64,000 bases of DNA from Dirofilaria immitis (Eukaryota > Nematoda > Chromadorea > Rhabditida > Onchocercidae). The notes below the pieces were generated by a model. That model worked only from the letters and a program-made list of their open reading frames with translations, was not told where the DNA came from and made no database searches. Made by a program: the position numbers and the translations under genes. Shown here piece by piece: positions 14,201-26,100 of this stretch. The DNA is taken from contig JAKNDB010000110.1 of the NCBI GenBank assembly GCA_024305405.1, positions 434,001 through 498,000 of the forward strand, given 5' to 3'. How positions within the stretch are numbered: the first letter of the stretch is position 1; the number at the start of each line of letters is the position of its first letter.

Positions 14201-14757
14201 AACTAGCTGATTTTTTGCTGTAAAATTTTAATTCCTTTTTACTTTCCTACTTCTTTTCTAGGCGAAGATTTCTGGTCGTATTTTTAATAAAGGTCATGGA
14301 ATTCGTTTGATCAAATCAAAAATGGGATTGAAATTAAACTGTGGTAAAATTTTGGTATGTGGAGACTCTGAAACCGATTTACCAATGCTTGAGGAATGTT
14401 TGATTTGTTCACCAACAAATGTTTATACAATTTGGGTCACAACAAATCTTCAGTTACAAGAAAAAGTCCGATTACTTTGTGGGACCTATGAGAACGACCA
14501 CTATGTTTTCGTTTCTTGCCCGGAAGTAAGATTTCTTCATTTTATTGTTTACTAGCAAGCTACAGTCATTGGATCTAGTTATCATAATTTGAGATCTCAC
14601 GAATTCTATAAAATACGTAGATTCGGAATCAACATTTTCTTTCGATTTTCCGACTTACGAAACCGCTTCATTAAAGGTCTTACTTGGTGCGATGGCAAAT
14701 GCAACTGTGCGCGAAATCACAATTCGGCCACAAGGAGATGATGATGATGAGGAATAA
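5298..14757 (+). CDS. tps: Trehalose-6-phosphate synthase with C-terminal phosphatase-like domain
   Basis: Makes trehalose 6-phosphate from UDP-glucose and glucose 6-phosphate in the cytosol. Twenty-six exons were traced by reading frame and GT-AG sites: 5298-5563, 6070-6334, 6760-6897, 7046-7265, 7407-7494, 7591-7734, 8704-8928, 9006-9130, 9418-9598, 9739-9894, 9987-10090, 10309-10424, 10587-10696, 10782-10866, 11111-11309, 11442-11671, 11859-12020, 12189-12317, 12477-12674, 12790-12972, 13163-13259, 13367-13485, 13553-13689, 13843-13969, 14262-14525, 14677-14757. Corrected length is about 1384 residues, close to nematode TPS proteins as I recall them. The N-terminal 400 or so residues are nematode-specific. 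The GT20 domain follows, with IHDYHLML near residue 583 and VERFDYTKG near 730. The tail has HAD motifs DRDGT (about 1085) and GDSETDLPML (about 1304). Exon 6 is Arg/Ser-rich (RRSS), a possible basophilic kinase target. Exons 4, 11, 12, 13 and 14 each carry an apparent frameshift (7162-7164, 9993-9997, 10357-10362, 10625-10629, 10813-10819). I read these as assembly errors because the frame and family match resume at once and all splice phases agree after correction. Small terminal details of individual exons may be off. Confidence 0.95.
7475..7676 (+). repeat. Parent copy of a duplicated exon segment in TPS
   Basis: This 202 bp block covers the end of TPS exon 5, the short intron and the first 86 bases of exon 6. 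A close copy lies about 889 bp downstream at 8364-8566. This copy is the functional one, because exon 6 continues in frame past the block to a donor at 7735. Confidence 0.95.
8364..8566 (+). pseudogene. Partial duplicate of TPS exons 5-6 inside intron 6
   Basis: A near-copy of 7475-7676 lies inside the large TPS intron 7735-8703. The exon-6 part differs at a single, synonymous position (CGG to CGA). The intron part has around ten differences. The acceptor (AATAATAG before ATGATG) is kept, so the copy could in principle be spliced. Right after the block the frame meets TGA (GAGCAGTGA at 8565-8573), and the Asp/Glu-rich second half and the donor of exon 6 are missing. It looks like a dead exon copy or a truncating alternative exon. 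Confidence 0.85.
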
Positions 14758-14983
14758 TTTTGCTTATACCTATTTATATTTTTTTTTCACATTGTGTATA
14801 GAATGTGCTTACTATTAGTTGATATAAAATACTTATTTGATTCATCAGCGGAACTGGTAATAATTGGGGTATTAGACATCTTCGAAATATATTTTCTATG
14901 CAAGGTAATTGCATTTGTTATATAAATGAGTGCTTTGATAAATATGATAGGCGGTCTGAATCGGTAAGAGTCTTTAATTCTAG

Positions 14984-14989
14984 AATAAA
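14984..14989 (+). terminator. Candidate polyadenylation signal of TPS
   Basis: AATAAA occurs 227 bp after the TPS stop codon. It is the first clear hexamer I saw downstream. In AT-rich DNA such hexamers are frequent, so this is a weak assignment. Confidence 0.3.
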
Positions 14990-15909
14990 GGAATTTTTAA
15001 GTTACATTTTACCGTAAGGTAACTGAAGTTTAAAATGAAATTATTGCTAAAAATGCCATTTAAATCGATCTGTTAATTTACTACTGTAAACGTTTGCCAT
15101 ATCATAAATCTTTCGCTCATGTTGCTGTTTTCCGGTCTGCATGAACGAATATCCCTATACCTCATTTGCTCGGAGTAATAATTCTTTGAATAGATTAAGT
15201 TCTTTTTTCAAAGAAAAGTTCATTCTCCAACCAAAAAAGTAAGGTTCTGTATATCTTCGCACATTCTGTAAATTTGAAATCATAACATTTTTTTAATGCT
15301 AGATTTTATAAGTCATCATAAAATAATGTGTATTTTCTCTAAAAATTAGATTTTTAGTTTTATCTTCAATCTTGAATGCTATGATATTCTCATTATGGTA
15401 TATCTTCCCTACATACCTGCACTGCCTCAAATCTTTATGCAGATGTTATATCTGATTAATTATTGACGATATTGGATTTTTTAGTATAAAGTGCATAAAA
15501 GAAAGAAGTGTGTGAGTATGTGGTGTGTAGCATGGAGGATACCTTTGCATTTGTACCTCAAATTTTCATCTAATTTGAGAGTAGTTTATTTCTCTGTTTA
15601 AGGTTCTGAATATTTTGCATCTTCCTGCAATCAATTTTGCAAGCAAGTAGTTATTTTTCTTTCCTGGACGAAGTCAGCAATGAAATATTCACGTTGCTAG
15701 ACTAATCTGGTTTTGTTTCTCTTCATGTTTCCTTACTGTTACAGTTTGTTAATAACTGAAGTAAGCCAGAAAGCATTTCAAAATGACATGTATTTTTATT
15801 TCGTACAAATTGTATTCTTCAACTTGGAAACTTGGTTGGATACAAGTGCAAGACTTTACCTCAGGTTAAGTCTGACTCATCAGATTATTTCATGGTAATT
15901 CATCCTAAG
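14990..15909. other. Intergenic, no supported gene
   Basis: AT-rich; one 61-codon frame at 15713-15898 without start or splice context. Nothing else seen. Confidence 0.4.
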
Positions 15910-16215
15910 TCAAGGTGAAAAGGATTTACGTGTTCCTACGAAAATGTGTTTTGTGTGATTGGTTTTTACATGGAGCATGACGTGATAAAATCCCAGTAAC
16001 ATAATCAAAGTCATCCAGTCATGCGATATTGCGCCATTATGATCGGACGCTTTTCTTGTTGAGCAATTTTGGTTTTGACGCAGTAATTTTGAAATCAAAT
16101 CCATGTTAGCCAAATACTCAACTGTCTGGAGTTGCTGATGTAATTCATTCCTGTATTGTGGAGAATAGAACAGTGATAAAATTAGGGTGCGGACATCAAT
16201 GGCTGCGGTCATCAT
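15910..16215 (-). CDS. Candidate small single-pass membrane protein, unrecognised
   Basis: Reads on the minus strand from ATG at 16215 to TGA at 15910, 101 residues. The ATG is 13 bases after a good acceptor (TTTTAG, AG at 16230-16229), as expected for a trans-spliced nematode message. The first 60 residues are mixed and protein-like, with Gln, Asn, Leu and Tyr. Near the C-terminus a hydrophobic stretch (WMTLIMLLGFYHVMLHV) could be a membrane helix, followed by a basic tail. I recognise no family. Base composition is less AT-rich than the flanks, which supports coding. It could also be one exon of a longer gene. Confidence 0.35.
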   Translation of the reverse strand: MMTAAIDVRTLILSLFYSPQYRNELHQQLQTVEYLANMDLISKLLRQNQNCSTRKASDHNGAISHDWMTLIMLLGFYHVMLHVKTNHTKHIFVGTRKSFSP

Positions 16216-17476
16216 CTTTATATTATAGCTAAAATTTTCTGCGAGAAGCAAACTCTTTCCATTATAAGCAAATCATCATTAAATTGTAGATGTGATAGAC
16301 TTATTCGAATTAGATATGTATATAATTTAGGGTGATTAGGTAAATACATATTCTTAGAATCTCTCCTGAAAATTATAAGTAGAAAATTGAAAGATTTCAA
16401 AAATATGACTTTTGAGACCTATGAATTAATTTTCTTAAGACTCAACAAATAACATGTTTGTATTATTCACTGATTGGTCATTTTGATGAAGATTCATATG
16501 CTAATACCATCATTTTGCTCCAACGATTCTGTTTGCTCTAATATTAGAATCTTATGCATTAGATATTTTAATGATATTCTTAAAACGCTTTCGAAAATAT
16601 ATTAGCATTCATTTAATTCCTCGTTATAAAAAAAAAGAAAAAAACATTGGTAGAACAAATGATTTTAAAAATATGGCGAAATTAATGAACTAAGGAAATC
16701 TATGTAAGGTATATTTTTCAAAAAGTAGAATGCTTTTGGATTGAATTATGTTTCTTCATAATAATTGAAATTGCTTGTCTATCGCAATTTTTCAATCTTG
16801 TGATATTTCTCCTACCCTGTCGAAGTGCGGAACGGCCTTTGGTTACAACATTATGATGCAAAAATCTCGAGCTCGGTTCGATTCGGGCATGAACTTAGCT
16901 GAAGTAACCGGAAATATTTTTTTACATCAACAAATCAAAACCAAGAAGTGCTATTTTAGTGGTTGATATGATTTTTATCGAAGTACTTGCTGTCTTTGAC
17001 AAATTATAATTTGATTCACGAGATTCTTTATTTTGCAATGTCAAAGTGTCCATGTCTGCAATTTTCCTTTCAAAATGGTTTGGAATCGAAGAAACAATAC
17101 ATATTTGATTGATATCATAACTTTATAAAATTGAGATCTTATCTTGACGATGTCGCGTCTCCAAATCTATATCAGTTCGATTTTCAACGGTTATCTTGGC
17201 TGGGGCTCTTAAAATTTTCACATTTAGTTTTGATTTCATAGAGAATTCATTGTGATTATAAAAACAACAAGGACAAAAATATTTTGCTTTTGCGATGGGT
17301 TTTTTCTGCTTTTCGAAATTCCAAGTTCTCCAGAATGATTGAAAATTTCAAGAACCAGTATAAAGAGCAAAAACTTCGATTTCCCATTGATTTTTAGTTT
17401 AAAAATTCTCACTTTTGCACTGAATAAGTAAGAACCTTTAATCATTATTATTGTTGTTCAAGTTGGATTAAGTGGG
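16216..17476. other. Intergenic with one coding-like patch
   Basis: Mostly AT-rich. A 63-codon plus-strand frame at 16775-16966 is less AT-rich and moderately protein-like but has no start or partner exon that I could establish. Confidence 0.3.
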
Positions 17477-18766
17477 ATGAAGAGATGCGCTGTGAAATCT
17501 ACAAACAAAATTAGAAGTTTGAACAACAAACTTCGGAAGTATTTATCTCGACCATTCAGGTATCAGTCTCTTTTCTGGAAAAGACTAAAAAAAGTTTCGA
17601 ATTTCACATTCAAATTCCAAACTCTAATCGAAAATATCAAAACTGAAAATTCGTTCCGTAATAGATGTAACAAGAATTGTTGCGAAAAAGAAATGTTATG
17701 CAACCACTACGGATTGAAGAAACTACGAAATTTGCCAGCCATTGGGAAATTAATCGGTGCATCCAATCAAGATGACCATGACGTATGTATATTGCATTAC
17801 TATTTTAAGTCATGAGGTATCATGTTGGTACTTATATTCTGATATATAGGTGAAATCTGTCATTGTTCCATCTTTTAATAACTAATAGCAATCTTTAAAA
17901 GATAATAAATTGTCCCAATATCTTGAGCTTCTAAAAACATCTTTTTTATATGCGATGGATTTATAAGGGTTAGTTAACGAGTTGATTTTGGTAGAAATAG
18001 GTTCAGGTGTGTTACACACATTTGCAATGATACGCCTTCTAAAAATATAAAATCAGTTGAATTGTCTTTCTAACCAGTAGCAATGGCAATAGTCTGTGAT
18101 GCACTCATCTATTGCATTTCTTTTAAAAGATGAAATGATAAGCTGCACCAAAGAACAGAATGGAGCAAGAGTGACAACTTAAAATGACAACAATGATGAA
18201 TCTGTTTTTCAACTGCTAGATCACTTATTATTTATGGTATTATTGATATCATTGCTCCAAAAAATTTCGAAATCAAAATGTCTATAGAACGATGAACTTT
18301 GCTTTTTCATTTCTTTCTTTTTCAAGTTTTTTCAAAGTATAGAGACGAACCTTTTCAATAAGAGATCGAAAATTTCGATAATTGGAAAAAGAAAGAATTC
18401 GAAATAACAAATCAATTCTTCACCTGCGTAAAATGCGTACATCTATTAGAGACTTTTAAAAGTTTCCAAATCTTCGTTTTTTTTTCGAATTTAAAACAGT
18501 CAACCAAGTTTCGAAACACTATAATGGTGGATTTGGTAAATTTTACTTTGTACTACTGACTGTTTTATTATTGCAAAGATGCAGGTATTTGTATCTCGGA
18601 GTTCACGCTGCACTGGAATGAATAATTCATCTACATTACCGATTTATTTTTCTTCTGCTTATTTATACTACAGCTTCATCTGAGGCGGATAAATCCGAAT
18701 GATAAAATATATATCGGAATGGTTAATTATTGTTCATTAAGGGAAAATGAGACAAAATTTCCGTAG
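17477..18766 (+). CDS. Candidate two-exon gene for a small basic protein, unrecognised
   Basis: A first exon starting with ATG at 17477 encodes 102 Lys/Arg/Asn-rich residues with several cysteines (KNCCEKEMLC). It ends at 17782 directly before a consensus donor GTATGT, in phase 0. A possible second exon at 18674-18766 follows an acceptor (ACTACAG), is also in phase 0, and gives 30 residues and TAG. No known domain was recognised; the basic composition could suit a nucleic-acid-binding or secreted protein, but that is guesswork. The exon pairing is inferred from phase only. Confidence 0.3.
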
Positions 18767-19180
18767 ATAGGCTGTCATGCTGGAATTTGGACATTTTTAT
18801 CTCAGTGATTAATATCTGTCAGTATAGACACCCTTATTAGAGCAAGTTGACTTGCTTGCAAGTAGTTATGTTGCTATGGTACTTTACTTACTTCTGATAT
18901 CATTCATCATAACTGGCTGAGTTGAGATGCCATTTCATCGTACGTTTCGATCTAAGTGTCGAGTTTTTACACTAAACACTGACAATGTTGAAGGTAGAAT
19001 TGATTGATTAGTGATGGCTATGTATGTTATGTGTGAGCAGATAGATTATGTGTGCTAATGTGAGTGTGTGATAGCGAAAACTCACTTTCTATGGAACGAC
19101 GATAAATGAAAAAGTGCTATTAGCGCACCAGGAAGAGCTTTTTAGCAAAGACATCATCGAACTAATCAACTCGGAGTAAT

Positions 19181-22100
19181 ATGTCCATATCACAGTATGG
19201 TACAACAAGTTCCATTGATATCGATTCGACCTCAGGTATCCTTTTTTAATTAAGAAATCTAATTTGTAACTATTACTGCGGTTGGATTTATTATTAGCAT
19301 TTTTGTTATGTTCCATATGTATATAATGTTTCTCATTTCGCATCCAACTTTTCGAAACTATTCCACAAATTTACATGACGAATTTATTGATTGTGACATA
19401 CGATAACATTGTCTATCTATTGAAGATTTGATTTAACGGAAGGGAAAATCTCTTGTAAAGTATTGTTATTTATGGAGAATTGCGAAATGAGGATGAGATA
19501 TCTGAAAATAATGGTCGATAGAATAACCTTCGGCAGGGTTTCATTTCCGGTTGGATAAATAGATCGCTGAGAAATAAAGTAAACTTCAGTTATAAAATCT
19601 TTTTATGGGATATTTTGGAGAGTTGAAGGATGCGGAAAATCGGTCTATCAGGAGCATCCTGTCTAGTTTTGGTAGGAAATTTAGCATCAAAATTTCTAAT
19701 GACTCTCAAATTTTCTAACTAAGAGGAAATTCGAGAACATCGTGAAAATCAGTATAAATATTATCACGGAATGATTTTCATATAAATATTATCACGGAAT
19801 GATTTTCAGACTGCTATAATTTTGCATGTGAACTTTAATGTATGCGGAGGTATATAGTTAAATGGCTTTTAATAATGAATAACGAAAAATATTCTCGAGT
19901 CTCTATTGATTTCTTCCAGACGTTTTTCTCTTTAATCATTGATTTCAGAAGCGGAGGTACACCTCTCGAAATGCTATTTACAGCGACGATATCTTGTCGT
20001 GGCATTGGCGTTTTTGGGGTTTGCCAATATTTATGCAATGAGAGCAAATCTGTCAGTTGCCATCGTCCAGATGACTAGTGATACCGTTATCACCATTACA
20101 GACAAACAACAAGTGGTACCATTTATTTACTTTCATCCTTCATAGTTATCCGAATTCATACATTTAAATTTAAAGCAGTAAATAATACCAAAACCGATGG
20201 GTGATATCAAAATATATATATGTAGACTATGTTACACGTTGCACTATATAGCCTACAATCGGTCACTTATCTACTTGTGCAGGGATCACCAGGCCAAACT
20301 CGACCATTACATGAACAGTTCAATTTTAAATTTCCGAAATCGAACATACTTCGAATCCGAATATCATGATTGGAAGGTGCGACAAAGCTATTTCATTTTT
20401 GAATGATCATATTCACTGCACTGAATTATTTAAATGAGAGTGTTGGGATTTTTAACTTGTAATTAGCGATATAGACTTCGCTTTTGGCTCTCTAAAACTA
20501 TTTGATGTTCTAGCAAATTTAGGGTTTTTAATTCAATTAAATTTAAAACTTGCTACAGAAAAAGCTGAATTCGAATGGGATTCGATAACACAAGGCGCTA
20601 TCCTAGGAGCATTCTTCTACGGCTATTTTTAACACAGCTTCCTGGCGGTTATTTCGCACATCGTTATGGTGGAAAATTCGTTTATTTTGCAGGCGTTTTT
20701 GGTAAATTTTATATTACTGTCGTCTAAAACGAGAGTGTAAAAACATGGTGCAAATATATGTGGTAATTTCATAACTCAATTTTAATATATGATAATTTCA
20801 TAACTCCATTTTCCTGGATAGAAAATGAAATTCATCTTTGCTACCAATATTTTTAATTAATAGCACATACTTCCATATGTTGAAGGTACCGCTGTTTTCA
20901 CTCTGCTTACTCCTCCATTGGCGAAACTTGGAAAAATTCCAATAATAGCCGCAAGATTTTGGGAAGGATTCTTTGAGGTAAATTGTTTTTTAGCAATCAT
21001 AATAAATGTTCATTTTCATTCGTAACAATGGAATTAGCAGAAACCTTCATTAATTAAATTAATAATCTACGAAGCTACTCTTAGGGTGTTTCATATCCAG
21101 CAATGCATGCCATACTCGGAAATTGGGCACCAGCGACTGAAAAAACTCGGATGAGTGCAATTTCATATGCTGGTTCCTATTTCGGAACTGTAATAGCAAT
21201 GCCTGTTTCAGCAATTATCGGTCTTCATTTCGGATGGCCATTCATATTTTATTTTTTCGGTAAGTTTCTAGTTCGGATGAAGAGTTAACAGGTAATTGAA
21301 GTAAATGTAAGTCAAATAAAGACTCTTTTTAGCATGCTTTAGATAAGTACGTTATTGAAGCTAACTCAACGCCAGTTACATCCAAACGTTTTAGGGATAG
21401 CTGCTTTGTTGTGGTGTTTCTTATGGGTGAAAATATTTCATGATTTCCCGGAGAACGATCCAAATATAAGTACTGATGAGCTAACGTTATTGAAACGCGA
21501 AACAAAACAAGCAACAAGATTTGTATGATTAAACTTATTCATAATTATAAATACGCACTGAATAAAGAGTGGAAGAATGGAGCCTTCGTGATACTGAATA
21601 GTTTAATTCCAGACTCCGTTATTTGAATAATAATAAAAAATGATCGCACTGAAATCTCGAAATATGTATATAAAAAAAGAGGATATCATTAATGTAATTG
21701 ATGAATATTGCATTGCAGTACCTTAATTTAGCTATATTTTTAGTTTTTCTTAGACCATATTTTATTTCGAAATTTCTAGACCCTTAAATTTTTATTCAGT
21801 TCTGTTGCATCGCATGTCTCTTTTATATAAATTATTAACAACTTAATTGTCGTATTAAGCACTAAATTTCAGATTGTTCCTTGGAGGCACATTCTTTCAA
21901 ATAGAGCAGTTTGGGCCATTGTTATTGTACATATATGTCAGAATTGGGGATTTTATACAATGTTAACAAGTTTACCACGGATACTGGAAAATTCGCTTTA
22001 TTACGACCGTGAAAAAGTAATTTTTGGATACGAATTGGCAGATGATCTCTATTTCTTATTTTTATTTTATAATATAAAATCTTTCAAATGAAATTATTTT

Positions 22101-23128
22101 TGAGTTAACAGGCTGGATTCCTGTCGTCCCTTCCATATCTTGTTATGGGTGTTGTGCTTCTAACTGCTGGTGGTTTCGCTGATTATCTCAGAGAGAAACA
22201 TATGTGGTCCACAGTTAAAGCCAGAAAAGTTTTTGCTGTTCAGGTTAGTTCAGAGTTATCGTTATAATTTAATCGTCTTGACGACCTGTCTCAGCTTTCT
22301 TGAAGCCATTTCCAAAGTATTTTGACTTCTCATAATTTCGAATTTTTAGGATTATTGGGAGAAGCAGCATTTTTGTTGCTAGCAACAACAGAAATGCACA
22401 GATTTTTGGTGCTTGTTTCACTAATAATTTCAGTTGGTTTGGGTGGTCTTGCATGGAGTGCATTTTCCGTTAATTCACTCGATATTGCTCCACAGGTAGC
22501 TTTAAAGATTTTTTTTATTTTTCAGCAAAACATACTATGCCTTGAAACTGCAGGGGAATTCAAGGAATCGAATAATTGATGCACTTTGAGAAGTAAAAAC
22601 ATAAATTTCCAGGAATTTTTGTTTTTTTATAGTATGTTATGAAATTTGTTGACTTAAAGTGAATCAACTTTTTGTAGTATGCTGGTCATCTTATGGGCCT
22701 TTCGAACACATTAGCTACATTACCAGGAATGATTAGCCCATTATTTGTTGGTGCGATCGTCAAAAACCAGGTTATTTTGCAATTTTGAAATTGTTTTGTC
22801 TAATTTAGTCCCTTACCATTGTTTTCCAGTCTTTCGACAAGAAATGCAAATTAATAACATTTCAAGTTCTGCTCGCTTGATTCTGTAATGTAGAAACCAA
22901 GTTTCTTTCAAACATATTATTGAAAATCATTCTTGTCAGGTTGTATGTGAAATCGTTTAAATAAAACTTGAACCGGGATCATTTTAGTCGCGTAGTGAAT
23001 GGCATGTCGTATTCTTTTTTACGTCGGGCATTTATACATTCAGCGCATTCATGTTTTGGCTTTGGGCGAAAGGTGAGTTGGAGGGATGGTCCTCACATCA
23101 AATTGGTTTATCAAAAACTGGTGATTGA
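19181..23128 (+). CDS. SLC17-family (sialin/vesicular glutamate-like) anion transporter
   Basis: A 12-helix major facilitator protein, probably moving organic anions across a plasma, lysosomal or vesicle membrane; substrate unknown. Twelve exons: 19181-19235, 19949-20112, 20293-20376, 20559-20701, 20886-20977, 21085-21259, 21395-21522, 21873-22016, 22112-22243, 22350-22495, 22678-22770, 22988-23128. Corrected length is about 499 residues, the usual SLC17 size (human sialin 495). Family marks: MRANLSVAIVQM at the end of helix 1, ILGAFFYGYFLTQLPGGY after correction, RFWEGFFEGVSYPAMH, then NWGFYTMLTSLPRIL. Exon 1 is only 18 codons, and its phase (TCA G) fits exon 2 exactly. Apparent one-base losses sit at 20559-20563 (A run), 20626-20630 (T run) and near 22349 (G run). 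The acceptor of exon 3 and the donor of exon 2 (20112 or 20115) are less certain. No close family member flanks it. Confidence 0.94.
19753..19808. repeat. Perfect 28-bp tandem duplication in SLC17 intron 1
   Basis: Two identical 28-bp units (19753-19780 and 19781-19808), starting TATAAATATTATCACGG. It lies in the first intron, 140 bp before exon 2. A recent duplication is the simplest reading. Confidence 0.95.
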
Positions 23129-26100
23129 GGTTGCTGTTCGGAGCTGCGGTTTTTCTTCCGAATATTGTACTGGAAGATAATTTTACAAATTTGGGATTAT
23201 TATCAGTTTAAGCTTCTGCTTTGCTCGTTTTGGATTAGTGAGGTTGCAAATCCAAGTTTTCAATAATATAATCTTTTTCAAACCATGTTGTGAAATTGAC
23301 ATAGTTATACTTGGTTAGCTTTCATGTATTCCGTCGTATATAATTTCTCTATTTCCCTTTTCTTAGTCATTTAGGAAATATTTTCTTTCCTAACTCTTTG
23401 GTGCTCTGTTTATTTACCATTGTCAATTTCTTAGTTTCAGTTATTATGTTCTATGCTTTCCTGTCGTTCAACAATCCTTATATTGATAGTTTTTTTAAAT
23501 TGTTAATGTAGAAAATTGACATTATTTATCTGTGTATATTTTCTTTTATCTTAAGTTAAAACAGCATGAGAAAGTTGACTTTGGTTTTGAAATTACTTTG
23601 ATAAATAAAGTATTCGCATGATAATCCACTTGAATTACATTTATATTTACAGTAGAAAAGGTAGCTACAGTAGTTAGAATTGACCAGTGACTGTAGTGGA
23701 TATCGAATAATTTTTAGGAAGCATTTCTTACATATATCAATATTCGTTGTAGACAGAGTCTCGTTATCTTGTGCATTTCAAAATGTTCTTCACTTTTATA
23801 TATTCTTCACCATAATCCTCCAATTCATTGCCCAACATTTTAACCTGTCCTATAACTTTTTCAAACTAATTTGCACTTCGGGAGCTATGGTGTTGTGTAA
23901 AGTTTTCTTTAACTTTTGACTGTGTTATTAGAAAAACAATTGTATATAATTCTCTGCAGTGGAAAGTTTCTGCATAAATGTGAGGAAGATTACTGTTTAT
24001 ATATACAATCGTTTACTGTAATTGTGATTTATTGTCTATATCTCCAAACTGCACTTTGAACTTTTTTCCTTCATCTTGTTCATTTTTCTTGTTCCGTCTA
24101 TCTCTTAACGTTCTCGATGAATTTGTTTTGCTGTACATTAATGAAATGCATCAATTCTTAATAGTTCAGGAGTACGAATATCGACCTGTAGTAAGTACAT
24201 TTAAAGGAAATATTTCCCAGAAAACTAGTAATCCTATAAAGAAGTTTGATCACTGGAAATTTTTGCTTTTTGACTTCTGGATTGGTGTTCCTATGGAAGA
24301 TGTTCAAGTGTGAAAAATTTACGGTCATAACAATTGTCAAAAATATGTTCTTTCTCTGACCTCAATGCTACTTTTTGTGATTTGAGTAATTCGCTTCCAT
24401 CCCGCTTCGCTTTTCAACTTCATCACAGTTTTTCATTTAATTTCATTTGAAATAATACTGATTAAATAATGAAACCACAGATGATACTACTGAAAATTAT
24501 TATAATTATGTTAATTTTAAACTGTCTCATTTTAAAGATTTTATATAAATATCGATCAAATATAAATTCTTTAATATTATCTAGCCCCAAAAAGTGAGGT
24601 TTCATAATTTTATTGAATGTCCATCACTTTTTACATTTTCAGAGATGCCTATACTGGGCGCCTGATGGGTTCCAACTTCTATTTTTTTTTGAGTAGATAA
24701 CCTATTAATTAGGTAATCAAATAAGAATCTGGTTACCTACAAAGAATTAGAGAAGTGGCCGTATGTGAATGCAACCGGAAACTTGAAGTTTTTCTAAGAG
24801 TTATGGGTGGAGGATACTGTAATTCAGTTCGGAATGTCCAAAAACGAAATTTGTCTATTCTATTAAATTTAATTATTTCAACTACAACCGGGTGCTAAAT
24901 TGGTGCCGATTACTCAGCAGCTATTTCGGAGTGGTGGCTGCCGAAAGATCTTAGCTCTCTTAATTGTAACTCTAAAAAATGATTACTTAATAGCTGAATA
25001 CACGCTTATCTTTATCTTTAGACACTGCTTTAAACTTCATGATGATCCAACGTTCTGTTCATTAAATGATTTTCAATTTCATGTCATCTTTCACCTTTGT
25101 TTGTTTGACAGCTCTTCCAGTACTGTACAATTTATCTATTAAACATTTTAACATTTCGTTTTGTTAAGCAGTTTAATGGCCATAAAGTAAAGTTGCTGTA
25201 ACAATCAGATTCTCAAGAAACAGCTCTATCATCAGTCGGTGCATACTATTGACTGTTTGAAATGTTGATTAAATAATCATCCATCCTCTGGATGAAATTC
25301 TGAATTGCCAGCTGCAATTCCTGAATTTGCAAGATTTTTTAACAGAGATAAGAACAGTAATCAGGCATCAGGGAGAGGTTTCCAATTAGTTTTATTTGTT
25401 CCAAGCTTTACAAATAAACAATATTTAATTTTGGAGCCCAATGCAGTACTTAGGGGTGCCTGCTATTTTTTCCCCTGATAAAATCCATTACTTCGGGCTG
25501 GCCAATATTAAACGCCTTAATGATTTGTTCAAAATTGATCTAAATTATTGAGATTTTCGATATTTTTAAATGCAAAAAGTGATCTTTTATCCGGAAGACG
25601 TGTTTTAATACTCAAATGGCATAATTCAAGAATGATCTGATTACAGTTTCTCTACAGATAGCATGATGCTCTCATTTTCATGTCTTGTAAATTTTATTGT
25701 AATGCTCTTGTTTTTGCATTGCTTGAAAAAGTGTGAATGGATGTCTACAGAATATAATGATGTCTTTTAGTAATTAATTTTTCAGTAAATCTGTTCTTAG
25801 TATCCTGAAATCCGATTATCATATGAGATATGAATCAACTAGAAAATTAAAAATTTTGGAACAATAGCTTGTTTTTGTGTCTTGTTTTTACTGTACCTTT
25901 CGATGCAGATACGTTCTATGGTTTTAACTTCATTAATTTTTATATTTTCAAAGCACAAGAAAAGAATGATAAGACTTTTCTTTTTCTTAGTGACTTTTCT
26001 TAGTAGCTGCGGAACTGCTACTTTAAAAAGCTTTCGTGATGACTGTGATAATGATTCATCTTAATGGAGAAATATTAATTAAAAATTTTATTTTTCACTT

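Noticed and set aside
5298..14757. TPS as a pseudogene because of five frame breaks
   Set aside because: The other four identified genes show the same one-base homopolymer losses, all splice sites and catalytic motifs are intact, and no other nonsense changes were seen.
16860..16900. tRNA B-box-like GGTTCGATTC
   Set aside because: No A box at the right distance and no cloverleaf could be drawn.
22968..23180. 70-codon frame at the end of the SLC17 gene
   Set aside because: Out-of-frame shadow of the last SLC17 exon (22988-23128).
24032..24313. 93-codon plus frame between SLC17 and myosin genes
   Set aside because: Phe/Leu/Ser-rich with no splice signals or family resemblance; also open on the opposite strand.
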